Below are positions 41,344 to 41,452 of a stretch of 41,452 bases of DNA, one piece after another. Under the pieces are notes generated by a model, which worked only from the letters and a program-made list of their open reading frames with translations, was not told the origin of the DNA and did not search any database. The stretch covers positions 1 through 41,452 of the forward strand of contig OMIG01000235.1 of assembly GCA_900299035.1 (NCBI GenBank), read 5' to 3'. The position numbers were made by a program, and so were the translations under genes. The first letter of the stretch is position 1, and each line of letters opens with the position of its first letter. This DNA comes from Pseudomonadota bacterium (lineage in GTDB: Bacteria; Bdellovibrionota_C; UBA2361; OMII01).

Positions 41344-41452
41344 CGAAAAAACGGTCATCTAGGGTCTCAAGTATAGATTCGCCAGGCGAGACACCGGGTT
41401 TCGGTGGCGCAAGGTGTGGCCGAGGGGGGGCGGATAGCGGACGGGTACGTTC

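Overview
The window is about 41.5 kb from a GC-rich (roughly 60 %), Gram-negative, flagellated, aerobically respiring bacterium. TonB implies an outer membrane, CheA/B/R/W/Y/Z plus FliG imply swimming chemotaxis, and an A2-type caa3-like oxidase implies aerobic respiration. Gene content (CheZ, the ImuA-ImuB-DnaE2 cassette, a double-length UvrA) fits a deltaproteobacterial-grade lineage such as Bdellovibrionota, SAR324 or Myxococcota. I cannot fix the phylum from sequence alone. Bases 1-66 are not genomic: they are an Illumina/Nextera adapter left on the contig end.

Layout. 67-1501: 3' part of a gene for an EF-hand-containing, probably exported protein. 1509-6905 (minus): tandem-fused UvrA of about 1800 residues. 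7098-8351: secreted HExxH metallopeptidase, overlapping tail to tail with an unknown gene (8323-8958) that lies downstream of an SRPBCC-epimerase fusion and a YqeY protein. 10953-11360 (minus): DtxR-like regulator, head to head with the terminal oxidase operon SCO1-coxB-coxA-coxC-coxD (11582-16465), which ends at a strong terminator. 16596-17693: Old Yellow Enzyme.

17706-22872: a one-gene island. A 1559-codon gene joins an M48-like zinc peptidase domain to a UbiB/ABC1-like kinase domain through a long uncharacterised middle. It is lower in GC than its neighbours by eye and is flanked by 70/86-bp direct copies of the 3' end of the adjacent metallophosphoesterase gene. This is the best candidate for a previously undescribed system.

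22834-24163 (minus): phosphoesterase and TonB. 24311-24554: a MITE-like element with terminal inverted repeats that abuts the dnaE2 stop codon. 24552-30219 (minus): the imuA-imuB-dnaE2 mutagenesis operon behind a promoter that overlaps a LexA-like inverted repeat. 30459-32944 (minus): cheB, a small unknown gene, cheY and cheZ. Divergently, 33168-40041 (plus): cheA-cheW-cheY-cheB-cheR, a free PAS protein and a soluble chemoreceptor. Then fliG (40230-41231) with a hairpin around its ribosome-binding site, a long REP-like/terminator hairpin, and a short hexanucleotide tract near the window end.

How the parts work together. The two che operons supply a nearly complete pathway: receptor and PAS sensor to CheA/CheW, to CheY, to the FliG-containing switch, with CheZ dephosphorylation and CheR/CheB adaptation, CheB being present twice. 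UvrA and the ImuA-ImuB-DnaE2 set cover nucleotide excision repair and mutagenic translesion synthesis. The cox operon forms the terminal oxidase, with SCO1 for CuA assembly.
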